DNA from: Scilla litardierei
Lineage: Eukaryota > Streptophyta > Magnoliopsida > Asparagales > Asparagaceae
DNA length: 64,000 nt
Direction: 5' to 3'
Assembly (NCBI GenBank): GCA_030789695.1
Contig: CM061142.1
Span: 352,259,486 to 352,323,485, forward strand
Numbering within the stretch: the stretch's first letter is position 1; each line of letters opens with the position of its first letter. Shown here piece by piece: positions 54,256 to 64,000 of this stretch. The translations under genes and the position numbers were made by a program. A model generated the notes under the pieces. The model was not told where the DNA came from. It searched no databases and worked only from the letters and a program-made list of their open reading frames with translations.

Positions 54256-55309
54256 ATTAGTGCGTTTGATTTTTATGTATTGGGGATAACGAATTTGTAG
54301 CAGGACAAAGGTGTCAACATTGGTAACTAAAATCTTTTTTAATTAGACACTAATTAAGCTTTCTGAGGTTATATCGAAAGCTGATAATTTCTATGACAAA
54401 TGGGTAAATTTTCTATCCCATTGCTTCGCATTTTCGTGTCAAATCAGCCAATATGATACTACATCAACGTACTAAAGCAAACGTTAATGATGCATGTAGC
54501 CAAACTAGTAATCCAAGTTTTTGTGTAATTGAAATGCCCTAATTTGCTGTATTTTTCTAATTGCTCCATGCAGCGAATTAAGAAACTGATTAGCATCCGA
54601 AGCAAGCTTTTTTTTGAGAAAAGACATTGCGAAATCAGTTGTGCCTTGACACCGGCCAACATGTCGCCAACAAGTGGCTGCTTTGTCCAAGTATTTGTGT
54701 AAAAGAAAAAGGGTGACGTGGACTGCCAATTGCAAAAGGCGTAACATGGGTAGATGGCCGCTGACCAAAAGCTAGAGAGAATAGGTTGAAGTAAAAAAAT
54801 TCCATACGTCTCTCTTATGGGACGTGAAACAATGAAGTAACCCCCACCTCTTTCCATAGCCTCCCATATTGCATCATAGAAAGCAGGGCACAACTAAAGC
54901 CATGCCTACGATATGCATCACACAAATAGCTTCCCCGGTTTGTGGAAAGCATGTGCATGGCTTTAATTCTTTGTCACCCTCTCAAACACCCCTCAAATAT
55001 TGACCCTTTTTTTCCTCTTCCATTTCTTCTCATTTTCTAATGCAAAGAACACACACAAGTTCAACTAGCACAACGCTTGCCCGCAACTTCTTGGCTCCAT
55101 GCATATCTTGATGAATGAATCAAAATCGGAATTAATTCGTGTTGATGCATGTAATCTCGCGGGGCCCAGATCAAGCCGCCCGGTGCGTGGGCCGGACCGC
55201 TGATGCAAGAATTCTCGCGACAGAGAACCAGACATGGCAATTTCGTCGGGCCGTCTTTCTTCGGGACCTGAAAATGATAGAGAAAGACGTCAGATGGCTG
55301 AGGGGCGAA
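54256..55309. other. Low-copy island, right part
   Basis: No transposon domain is seen. On the minus strand 54505-54768 gives an open frame with a protein-like composition (KAATCWRHVGRCQGTTDFAM and an amphipathic stretch after it), but no family is recognised and no splice or start context is convincing. This is the best candidate in the window for host-derived sequence. Confidence 0.35.
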
Positions 55310-55335
55310 CCCCCCCCCCCCCCCCCCCCCCCCCC
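55310..55335. repeat. Poly-C homopolymer (26 bp)
   Basis: An uninterrupted run of C. The length could be affected by sequencing error. It marks the edge between the low-copy island and the K remnant. Confidence 0.9.
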
Positions 55336-55479
55336 GGGTCTGGGGTGGACCCCCAACTACCCTCTGAAGCCTAATCCAGGCACTGATTAAGTCAGTGAGG
55401 ACCCCAGCCAAAGTTGGGGGCTAGGCAGAGAAATTGCACAAGTGTTTGAAAAAGAGACTTTTATTGAGCTAGAAACAGA
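55336..55479 (-). other. K: probable 3' untranslated end
   Basis: Sequence such as CCCCAACTTTGGCTGGGGTC on the minus strand is of the kind found downstream of integrase in Tat-type elements. No LTR boundary could be fixed. Confidence 0.3.
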
Positions 55480-56280
55480 TTAAATTGAGAGAGTACCTTG
55501 TCGGTATATGATCAAGGGTAATACTTCAAGAGGTGTTCGGCCTTCCATGGGTGTTTGCACAAAACGCTCTCCATAGGCTATAGCTGGTAGGCCACTGAGC
55601 TGCGTGCCTTTTGGATGCAGTATGAGCACTCCCAATTTAGCCACAGTGGTTGTTTGCTTCTGTCGGTCCCATGTACAAAGGATGCGCCTAAAGACTAGAT
55701 CTTTCTTTTGAAAACGCCTGACCTTGACCTTCTTATTGTAGTACCAATTAGAAGCTCGCTTGCAGGAGTTCACTCGGATCTGAGCTGCATCTCTTCTTTC
55801 TTGCATGATGTCTTGTTCCAGGGCCAGAGCTCCGTTGTTGGCAGCTTCGTCGAAGTGCCTCACTCTAAAGGATGGGAGAATCACCTCTATCGTAGCCATG
55901 GCATTGACTCCAAAGGGCTAAGGAGAAAGACACATCGCATGTACTAGTTTACTTGGTGGTGCGGAATGCCTAAAGCACATATGGGAAGTGCTCGACTCAT
56001 GATCCATTCCTGTCACCAAACCTCTTCTTTAGCATATTTTTGATATCTTTGTTAACAGACGCGACTTGCCCATTAGCTTAAGGAAGAGTGGGAGTGGAGA
56101 CGTGGTGTTGGATGCCATATTACTTGTACTTCACTTTAAAATTGGCGGTGTCGAACTGTATTCAGTTGTCAATAACAAGGGAGTGAGAGACTCCTAAGCG
56201 ACATATTACCTCCTTCCAGATGAAGGCGACGGTCTTGGCCTCTGTCAGGTAGAAATTTCCTTCGCTAGGGGCCTTGAGCT
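55480..56280 (-). pseudogene. K: integrase of a Tat-type gypsy element
   Basis: In minus-strand order: AKTVAFIWKEVICRLGVSHS, FDTANFKVKYK, HHVSTPTLP and ANGQVASVNKDIKNMLKKRF (degenerate core). Then the open C-terminal part 55480-55899 has EVILPSFRVRHFDEAANNGA, RRDAAQIRVNSCKRASNWYY and VKVRRFQKKDLVFRRI. There is no chromodomain, which fits the Tat/Retand lineage. Several stops are present. Confidence 0.75.
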
Positions 56281-56639
56281 CCCTGCTCGGTCACCCACTT
56301 TTAGAGCATGGGTGCTCGCGGTATTCGTCTTGGAGGAGGTTGTGACCTTGACCCTCTTTCTTTCATATGTAGTGCAGGTGGTTAGGATTGTCCTCTTCTT
56401 CTTCTGGACAATGTGCTGATTGGAACTGACTGCCTGTGTAAAAGGAAAACAAAGAGAGTTTAGAAATCGAGCAAAAATTTCAAGTTGTCAACCCCTAAGC
56501 CGTTATGCACCAATGGCGGGAGGAGCCTCATCGAGCTCTTTCCCTTGCTTCGCAGGCATGTCCTGCAGCTTGCGGATCGCTCCCTTGGACAGCAGTACAT
56601 TGCCTGACCTGATAGAGTTAGGCCGAGTAGCCAGCCACA
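56281..56639. other. K: degenerate interior
   Basis: No motif recognised. Reverse transcriptase and RNase H that should precede integrase on the minus strand are absent, so this is likely a deletion scar. Confidence 0.35.
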
Positions 56640-57340
56640 ACCACCACACCATCTCATGCCTGCTGCCCTTCCTTGAATAATGTCATGTGCCCACTTGCAC
56701 GGCCACCCAAACCAACATGGGACCCATTCCATATGGGCACCAGGTCACCCGCTATCGCATTTTTTGTCTCAGACGACCCAGAACCACCTCTCCTTCCGGT
56801 GTTTATGGGACGAAGGTGTCTCCTCAAAAATCTTGGGAATCCTAGACCAACAGCTAAAGGTAATACTGGGTAGCTGAGTTCTTCTTTATCTAAAACATGA
56901 CATGTGTGAGCTAAACAGTCAGGTAACCATTATCATTGATAGAAAACATGACGGTCGAGGCGATCAGGACCATGAAGATGTTTACAGCTAGTTGTCATAA
57001 CCCCAGATTGGAAATGTACACGAACCTCCACAATAGACGGTTGAATGGAAGGCGGACTCCCGCCTCCAAATGCACAATGCTCATTGTAATTGCCTTATGA
57101 TGAGGGCAGTCAGGGGTCCCCTTTAATTCACCGGGAAGCTTCAATACCATTGAGGGAGGATTGCATATTTCTTCCAGATTTGCTATAAGTCCATCATGCC
57201 TACCTGAGGCATGAACCCTTATTCTCATATGCATGGTGGCTCCCCCACAACTATCGTCTCTCCTAGACCCCGAAGGTTAACGATTCTGGCAGTGTCGATA
57301 GTTTCCTGATCCAGATCGATAGTTCCTGACATGACTATGA
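56640..57340 (-). pseudogene. K: Transposase_28-like gypsy ORF
   Basis: On the minus strand TMSIVHLEAGVRLPFNRLLWRF is followed by a QLAVN-like stretch, and further on KHRKERWFWVV. It resembles the putative gypsy-type domain PF04195 found in plant Tat-lineage elements (pattern: an aromatic-rich GLRFPL block, then QL.PN, then a K..FF.V block). It has several stops and frameshifts. The match is from pattern memory. Confidence 0.5.
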
Positions 57341-58177
57341 TGAAGAAGCAAGAACAAAGAGAATGGTGATCAGATTAAGATCGTTGTTAGGTTTTAAATT
57401 TACCGCAAGCACACGGTGTCGATTGTAGCTCACATGTCGAACATAGGGAGGCAGTGGTATGAATACTGGTTAATTGTGTATTTAATTATCTATGCGGATG
57501 GTCACGAAGATGGGATAGTTACACTAAAAATACTAAAATAAAAAGGGGTGCTCAGGGCTAAGCTTCGCCACCAACAAAGACAAAACATGTGGGATGATCT
57601 AGCTTCCCGTCCTGATAGGGCAGAGCCATCTACGAGGATTCAACCTCGTTGCACACTCTCTTTCTCTCGACGTCTGACCATAAAGGAGAGAACGAGGGGT
57701 AGTGCTTGGACCTCTATAGGGAGCTCGATGGTTCGTCAGCGCCTCCCATACTAGTCGTTTTAGTGAGTGTGCCCGATGGTTCGTCGGTGCCTAGCACTAG
57801 ATAGTCAACCCTCTGGTGAGGGATGGATTAATATGAGTTTCATCTAAACAAACCCCTAGCAATTGTCTAATAGGACGATCTTTGAGGCGATCAACCCACA
57901 TGAATCATCTTCCCTATGGTTTAGCTAGGCCCTAAGCACAAAGATCTAATCGCTAAGCATCATGATAAACAGCAAATAGAGCAAAGAAATAAACACCATA
58001 ACTAGAATGTAAAGAGAAATTAAAAGCAACGCAAATAAAGGAACTATATATATTCAAATACAAAACACAAATTAAAATAGTCTTACAAGGCATTAGAAGG
58101 ACATCCCCCAAAGGGTGTTAAAACCCTAGAAAAATCGCTAAAGAAGAAGTATCCCCTCTCAATCTCACTCACATTTG

Positions 58178-58186
58178 TATTTATAG
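58178..58186 (-). promoter_or_regulatory. S2: TATA box (minus strand)
   Basis: CTATAAATA on the minus strand, directly downstream of the palindrome array. Confidence 0.5.
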
Positions 58187-58204
58187 TATTACAGAAATTT
58201 GGAG

Positions 58205-58510
58205 GCGCACGGCAGTGCCGCAAGTCGACACAGCCATATCGCCGCCAAGGATTAGGGTTACATAGCTATGGCTGCTTCGAGCACGGCTGTGTCGTGAATC
58301 GACATGGCTGTTACAATCCTCATTCACGTCCTCCTCAGCTCCAAGTGACACAGCCGTGTCGTCTGTTCGTGCTGAAGGAGAGTGCTATGTCCTCTACAGT
58401 CGAATTCAACACGGCCGTGCGGTATATCCACACGGCCGTTTCAATGATGCTGACACTCTTCCCTTGGGCATATGGTATGACACGGTTGTGTGGTTGCACA
58501 CACGGTCCTG
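58205..58510 (-). promoter_or_regulatory. S2: CACGGCCGTG palindrome array
   Basis: ACACGGCCGTG occurs twice near 58409-58440, with variants GCACGGCTGTG, ACACAGCCGTG, ACACGGTTGTG and GCACGGCAGTG spread over 300 bp. On the minus strand it precedes the TATA box. Confidence 0.6.
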
Positions 58511-59040
58511 TTGCCTGCTCTCTGGCCATTTTCTTCTTCCTATGGCCTCTGATCTCTGTTATTTTTAGTTGCCCTCCCTCCTATGCTCCACAAATAACTA
58601 AATTGCATCGTTTTGTGCGAGGATTCCCTGAAATACATGAAATACACCCTCAAAGCATCAAATATAAAAAACAGGTAAAACAGGCAAAATAGCGAGATGG
58701 ATATAAAATAATCATGGAAAACGTGGGGTGAAATGGGCGGTAAAAGGTGCAAAAAATGCGCCTAATAATCTCTCTCTACAGCAGAAGATGGTGTTGAGAT
58801 CCAAAGATTCGAGAGGGTTGTGTAAGGACCGTCTTACCCTTGCAATACTAACAACAACACACTAAAGGGGGAGTGAATAGTGTAATGGCACAAATTGTGT
58901 ATTTAAAACTTAAACTTGCAAATGTGGAATTATAAATGCAAGAGGAATTTAAACACCACAAAAATCCAAACGCAAACACAATATTTTACCCTGATTTCCT
59001 AAACTTGGGTATGTCTAGCCACACCAATATCCACTATAAT

Positions 59041-59230
59041 TCTCACACAGAGAAGTGAATACAATCTCACACAGAGATACCTCACATAGAGGATTTTGGA
59101 TTCTCACACAGAGAAATCCTTTCTCTCTCACAGAAAGACTTTTGCTCACACACAGAGAGAACTCAACCAACCCTCATACAAAAGGTTATACTCTCACACA
59201 GAGAGTAACTAGCTCTCACACAGAGAGCTA
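59041..59230 (-). repeat. J: eight hairpins with loop ACACA
   Basis: CTC-ACACA-GAG or close variants occur eight times. Stems differ but remain self-complementary: ATCTC/GAGAT (59064), CCTC/GAGG (59080), TTCTC/GAGAA with GGA/TCC outside (59098), TACTCTC/GAGAGTA (59189) and TAGCTCTC/GAGAGCTA (59210). It lies in the part that would be transcribed from the minus-strand TATA box. Confidence 0.7.
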
Positions 59231-59499
59231 ATGTTTCAGATGAAAACACATATTAAAACAAATACTCTTACATATGCCTTGCTGATGAACTTACTCATTA
59301 ATGAATGCAAGGAATGGAAGATGATCTCCAAGTGATGAGATTGAGCTTGATAGCACTTGGATGATTTCCCTTGAGCTTGACTTCAATGCATGAAGGAGAT
59401 TATGAGCTCTAAGAGGGAAATGAGAGAGTTCGAGAGGTGCTTAATAAACTCTAATGATTTTCAGTGGTTCCAAGAAGTTCTAATGAATTCAACCATCTC

Positions 59500-59509
59500 C
59501 TATATATAG
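59500..59509 (-). promoter_or_regulatory. J: TATA box
   Basis: CTATATATAG is itself palindromic; orientation is taken from the flanking arrays. Confidence 0.4.
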
Positions 59510-59884
59510 GAAGCCCAACGGAACCCTCAAACCCAAAGAAAAACCCAAAAATAATAAATCTACAACGACTAGATTTTGGCAGTTTACGGTACAGACAGTC
59601 GACTGATGAACATTAGACAGTCAACTGGTCAACGGGTATAAAATTCCCAATGGCTATAATCTGAGCCATGACATACGACTGTAGAAGACTACACAGGTGC
59701 ATGTACAATGTGCATGCGCCTAAATATCTTTCAGCAGGCGACTGTCACATGGGATGGAAAGAAGCTGATAAAACGCAACTTTCGCACTAGCGGCTTCAGT
59801 CGATAGATGACCATTTCACAGGAACCTATAATTAGACATGCGACTATAAATACTTCATCATTCGACTAACTAGCAAAGTGAGAT

Positions 59885-60943
59885 TGTAACGCCCCGCTCC
59901 CCAGGATACCCGAAAAGTACGAATCCGTCCCAGGTGGCCCCAGAGTGGCGAGTGTTACGAAGAGAAATATTAAGTAAGCCAAAAGAACCAGCATGCCATA
60001 GCGCACGTGCTGGAAAGTACGCGTAATGCTCCAACCAAACAGACAACATAGACAACACAAACAACACATGAACAACAGAGAAATAATCAAAAGACAATAA
60101 TGAAAACTTATTGATTTTATTTATACATCATCAATATCACATAATCTCTTTATTTACAATATCCTCATGTATAAAACCTCATATACATCACCTTACAATT
60201 CTCACCAAGCAAAACCCAAAAGTTACAAAGTACTCTTCACTCGTCTCACTCTCTAGCCCAATTCTCAAGTACACAACCTTCACATAAGCTCTACTGCTCC
60301 AGCTCCCTGACACAACTCCAGATATCAAACTAAAACCACAAGATGGGACACGTCACAGCGTGACCCAGTAGGAAACCTAACTACCCTAGGCAGGGACCAG
60401 TCTCAAAGTTGCTCTACACTACAAAGGTATAACTACTGGTGGCAATCATAACTACAGACTACTGCATAAAGTAAGGCAAAACTTCATAAGCATGTATTGA
60501 AAGCAAGAACTGCATAACGTAAAATAGGCAATACTACATGTACTGAGCATAAAGGAAAATATTACAGAACTGATATGCACAAAAGAAACAGACGCACAAT
60601 AAATGCACAACCACAGATAATAATTTAAGGAATTTATTTTGAACATTATTCTTCAAAGACTTTTCAGTTATAAATGTGATTCGAAAACCCGGGTAAAGCG
60701 TAGGGCACTAAAGAGCCGGACTTCACCTAAGGTGGGTGAAAAGTGGTACCTCAACCAGCGACACGGGCACTGGAGGGGCCTCTCGTAACTCCCTACCTGA
60801 ACGGGGCAAGGTAAAAGAGTGAGACAAATCTTGGTTTTTCATAGGACAAACGGAGAAAACAAACAATTACAGTCATGGTGCATCACGAGTACACCATCAG
60901 CCTCTCCAACTCTAGTCAACTCACCCTCACAGGAGTGACAAGG
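59885..60943 (-). repeat. A: Tekay-like LTR, cut by B
   Basis: The outer end TGTAACGCCCCGC (minus strand ...GCGGGGCGTTACA) is followed by sequence like the second half of a Tekay LTR, including on the minus strand GGTACCACTTTTCACCCACC and a CCCGGGTTTTCG block near 60670-60790. It stops at CAAGG where B begins. The rest should lie to the right of this window. Confidence 0.6.
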
Positions 60944-62994
60944 TGTAACGACCCGCTCTCAGGGGCCCGTTACTTATTTGGTTTATTCGCAGGTCTGCAG
61001 TTTACCAGTGAAATCAGCATAGCCACAACTCAGAGATGTACCACAATACTCAAACCAGCTTACAACATTATTACAGTCCAGATTAAAGTACAACAAACAA
61101 CAGCACTCTCCCAGCCAAAATACATAAAGGAAGTGCAGAAAGTAAATACATTATACAACACATACACCAACACAAAACAGCTAAAACTCTTGCAGCTTCA
61201 GGGATGAACGTTGGCTCTCAAGGGCCTCTATGTCAAACTGTACGTCATCTGCAGTGCCATGAAACATAGAACCGTAGATAAGTAACATAATTCTACCAAT
61301 AGACATAAAGTAGTGCAAAAGTACGGAGCAGTCTATAATGAGCATTTTAAAGGCTATCATGCTAGTGCAATAAGTGATATAAGAGCAAACATGCAGACAA
61401 AGGCGTAAAGTAAAGTAGGGACATGCAAGCATGCAAGTGCGACAAGTAAAGTACATGTAGTCAAGCATGCAAGGGTGACAAGTAAAGTAAAGGTGACTAA
61501 GCAAGTACAACTAGTAACGTACAAGAGTAACCATGACGATAGCAATAATGTGATGTCCATGCCAATAGATAGAAATTGTGCCTAGACTAGTTCGTGACTT
61601 ATAAAGGAAAGTACAGTGAGCAACCAAGAGTCCCGCTCTTGCCACGGGTGCTACCCGGGCGAACTATGCTATGAATACAATGCAATAATCTGTGATCTGT
61701 CTATGAATTTGTCACCAGCACTATGATGGGTTGCTAGAACTCGCACGGTGATAACAAGGCATGGACTAGTCGCTCTCGCACTTCCGCAATTATAAGTTAC
61801 CCCAAAACCCAGTGTCTGTGCAGGTTACCGTACTTGCAGTTTTACGAGTCATTTACTATTCTCACATTTCCAGTTACAATCTTTCTGCCAAGCATGTCAT
61901 GTAGCAATTGATGCGACTATTTAGTTGTGTCTCTAGTCATCTGTTCAGATCAATAACTGTTCCGAGACTAGATGTCAAGTCATATGTTCATACGAGTACA
62001 CTATCTAAATTTCTAAAGATAGAATTTACTGTGACTTACCCTATCGGGATCGTTGTAGCATGACAAGATGGAGTTAAAGCGCGAGGATTAGTACCTGCAT
62101 ATACAAGAAGTTATCAGCTAATGGCTACACTAATTATTATCTAATTAATTGGTCGTTTTGATTTTCAAAACCAGTTGAAACGGTGTCGGAAAGCGTTCTA
62201 AATTTTTACATAAGCTGAAAATAAATATTATAATTTTACTACAAAAGGAAAACATTTTCAGAAGCTCCTGCTATTTTTTTATAATTTTCAGAAACTCAAA
62301 AATAGCTTTAAAACCCAAATTATTTAAGTGACGTATATCTTCCGTAAATAATTCCGGGAGCTATACTAGTCAAAAATACTTGAATGAACAGTCAAAACAG
62401 CCGTCTTGAAGATTACTATTACCAATAATTTTATCACATATCAGTGTACTTGAAAACAGAGAGATACAATATTTAGAATGAATTATACGTATTTAATTTT
62501 TAAGTTTAAAAAATGATTCCAAAAAAACAAAGGATCTGATCAAGATGAGACCAGCGTCATTGGGTCCGGAATATTGTTTCCGATTTTCTGGAGCTATCCC
62601 CACATTTTTCTGGGCCATGTATTTCAAGTTATGAATTTTATACCATAAAACCTTATTATTAATTAATTAAAAATACGAAATACGAAATATTTTTTCGTAT
62701 TTACGTTTTTGCCATCGTGAGTTAACCTTCGATGCCCGTCGACAGATGAACGGGCGGGGGGCTGTCGGCGTCGGAGGCGGTTGGCGTCGGGCGGTGGGCT
62801 TCAGCGGCGGCGACGGCGAGGTCGGTGTGGCGACGACAAGGCCAGCGAGCGATGGAAGACGAGGAGAGAGGGAGTGGGGGCATCTGGCGGAGGCTGTGTG
62901 TTGCTCGGGGGTTTCGTTGGCATGTGGTGGCTTCGGGCAGAGCCCGGAGGGCGGGCGGCGACGTCGTCGGATGACGGGCGGTGGTCGGAGCCCA

Positions 62995-63110
62995 GAGGGA
63001 GGGGCAGAGAGAGAGTGTGAGAGAGATAGAGAGAGAGGGTGAGTGCGAAAGTGAGAGGGGGAGAGATCGAGCGGCAGCCTGGGTTTCGTTGAGAGAGAGA
63101 GAGAGAGAGA
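62995..63110. repeat. B: GA-rich simple repeats
   Basis: GAGAGAGA tracts within the LTR leader; simple sequence. Confidence 0.85.
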
Positions 63111-63144
63111 GTTACTGTGTAGGGAATTAGAGGGGAGGGGTTGG

Positions 63145-63153
63145 CTTATATAG
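63145..63153 (-). promoter_or_regulatory. B: TATA box (minus strand)
   Basis: CTATATAAG on the minus strand, at nearly the same distance from the LTR start as in E2 (about 730 bp). Confidence 0.55.
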
Positions 63154-63880
63154 TGATTAGGGTATGGTAGAATTGTAATTAGGAGGGGGACAAGAATATT
63201 AAAGGGGGTAGATGAGATCCAACATTTTTAATATTCCCAGCTAAGGGGAGGCTTGTTAAGGGTGTTGGTTGAGGGTTTAGGGTAGAAGCAATTAGGTAAA
63301 AGTAGCTTAGTAATTGTAGAAAAGTAATTAGCGATTGTAATTAGTAAAAACCGGAGGAATACAAGCCCGTTTTCGCATACGACTCCGAAAAATTACGAAA
63401 ACATACCCACGAGATCGTATAGACGCGAGGATCGTGAATATGTGATCCGTTCTGGGATTTGAGCTACGGAAATACAGGTTTTAGGCCAAAACGTTTAGAA
63501 AGAAGGTTTGTGGGTTCTAGGCTGAAATGATATCCGAAAATTACGAAATTAATGTGGGAAGCCCTAAATGATAATAGGATGCTACTATAGAAGATTGAAA
63601 ATGTTTTGACAATGTTTGAATAGAAAATAAATTCGTCGACACAAAACGGTAATTATTGAAAATGAATTTTTATCGAAATGTTTTAGAGTATTTGAGGAAA
63701 TCTGAAATTGCTGAAATATAATATAATAAGTCTAGTGTTTCAAAATATTTTTAGAAGAATTTTTGATATCAGTTTTGATACACAACTCCTGACTAACCAC
63801 TATAAAGAGATTTTTTTTAAAATTGTCGAAAAATATGTTAAATACGTATTTGAAGTGTTTCAAAAATATAGGCCATTACA

Positions 63881-64000
63881 TCCTACCCTCCTTAAAATAA
63901 TTCCATCCTTGGAATTAAGAGGATCGATAATTTCCTAAGCAATTCAAACGATCGACCGGAAGGCTTGACGAACGACCACGACATAGGAAAATAAGTTGTT
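63881..64000 (-). mobile_element. B: polypurine tract and 3' end of the internal region
   Basis: On the minus strand TTTTAAGGAGGGTAGGA precedes the LTR, with GGATGGAATTATT upstream, closely matching 1240-1270 of element C. Pol coding sequence is expected just beyond the right edge. Confidence 0.65.

Larger units (their letters stand above)
57367..58800 (-). mobile_element. S2: LTR related to S1 (boundaries approximate)
   Basis: It shares with S1 the TGATC start, the segment TTTACCGCAAGCACACGGTGT and TCGAACATAGGGAGG (57396-57450). It also shares the order of leader, minus-strand TATA box and palindrome array, and a similar A-rich tail near 58620-58775. No coding domain. The right end and TSD could not be fixed. 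Hairpins are visible in the leader, for example ACGAGG/CCTCGT near 57635. Confidence 0.55.
58801..59884 (-). repeat. J: LTR-like region, minus orientation
   Basis: No coding domain. It has AAAGGGGGAGTGAATAG near 58866 (a motif common near copia LTR ends), a hairpin array (59041-59230), a TATA box (59500-59509) and CGACTG/CAGTCGACTG motifs upstream of it on the minus strand (59595-59875). Ends are not determined; A begins at 59885. Confidence 0.45.
60944..63880 (-). repeat. B: 3' LTR of a Tekay-like element
   Basis: On the minus strand it starts TGTAATGGCC directly after a polypurine tract, has a TATA box (63145-63153) 730 bp in, a GC-rich leader with GA repeats, and ends GCGGGTCGTTACA at 60944. 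2937 bp. An acceptor-like CACTGCAG and a short open frame ending LKLQEF are near 61206-61280. The expected TSD is CAAGG (60939-60943). Confidence 0.7.

Noticed and set aside
58294..58692. 132-codon plus-strand frame in S2
   Set aside because: It runs across the palindrome array and promoter of a minus-strand LTR, and its composition is not protein-like.
58740..58775. Helitron-like 3' end (hairpin GGTGCA/TGCGCC followed by CTAA-T) at the S2 tail
   Set aside because: The hairpin abuts the CTAA instead of lying upstream, the related S1 tail lacks it, and the S1 copy is clearly an LTR.
60452..61510. Cys/Leu-rich minus-strand frames in LTRs A and B
   Set aside because: Repeat-like sequence in LTRs without domains; only the short acidic end near 61206-61280 was kept as part of a weak finding.
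1..64000. Search for tRNA, rRNA and host protein genes
   Set aside because: tRNA-like matches are primer-binding sites only; all convincing protein domains are retrotransposon domains.

Overview
This window looks like heterochromatic or intergenic DNA of a large, transposon-rich flowering plant genome, probably a eudicot; the species cannot be named from the sequence. I recognise no intact host protein gene, rRNA or tRNA gene. Nearly all of the 64 kb is LTR retrotransposons, most of them nested inside one another. Boundaries below come from matching LTR ends (TG...CA), paired LTRs and 5-bp target-site duplications (TSDs) read directly from the sequence.

Layout. Element names (A-K, S1, S2) are my own labels. 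H is a Ty1/copia element on the minus strand (LTR 47241-47985, gag 46380-47190). It is interrupted by C, a Tekay-type Ty3/gypsy chromovirus on the plus strand, whose integrase end lies at 650-1231 and whose 3' LTR is split into 1271-1354, 34297-36415 and 46200-46379. The first gap in that LTR is filled by D (1355-34291, TSD CGTTT), an Athila-like gypsy element that keeps gag, protease and an ATHILA ORF-1-like region but has no reverse transcriptase or integrase. Each LTR of D was hit by another Tekay element: E2 (1529-13030, TSD CATGA) in the 5' LTR and E3 (22667-33303, TSD TCACC) in the 3' LTR. E2 carries a solo LTR, S1 (4152-5976, TSD ATGAG), inside gag. The second gap in the C LTR is filled by F, a Sirevirus-type copia element on the minus strand (36416-46194, TSD GTATG) with an env-like reading frame. 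G (1-643) is an LTR fragment inside the integrase region of C. Nesting is five levels deep (H, C, D, E2, S1).

To the right is a short low-copy island (47986-48209 plus 54256-55309) split by I, a decayed Tork/TNT1-like copia element (48210-54255). Then come K, a degraded Tat-type gypsy element on the minus strand (55480-57340), S2, a solo LTR-like relative of S1 (about 57367-58800), J, a minus-strand LTR-like region (about 58800-59884), and two nested minus-strand Tekay-like LTRs, A (59885-60943, cut by B) and B (60944-63880, continuing off the right edge).

The most unusual signal is shared architecture rather than a gene. LTRs of several unrelated families each hold an array of their own short palindrome just upstream of the TATA box (CGGCCG, CGATCG, CGGTCG/CGACCG, CTAGTCGG and GTCGAC cores). 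In D the same palindrome array recurs at an internal TATA box in front of the env-like gene. Some LTRs also carry, in the transcribed part, arrays of RNA-type hairpins with a fixed loop and varying, self-complementary stems (S1 and J), and E2 and E3 share an 11-bp hairpin with a conserved loop and covarying stem. E2 and E3 also share two spliceosomal-looking introns at the same positions in pol and a primer-binding site that fits tRNA-Ile rather than initiator tRNA-Met.
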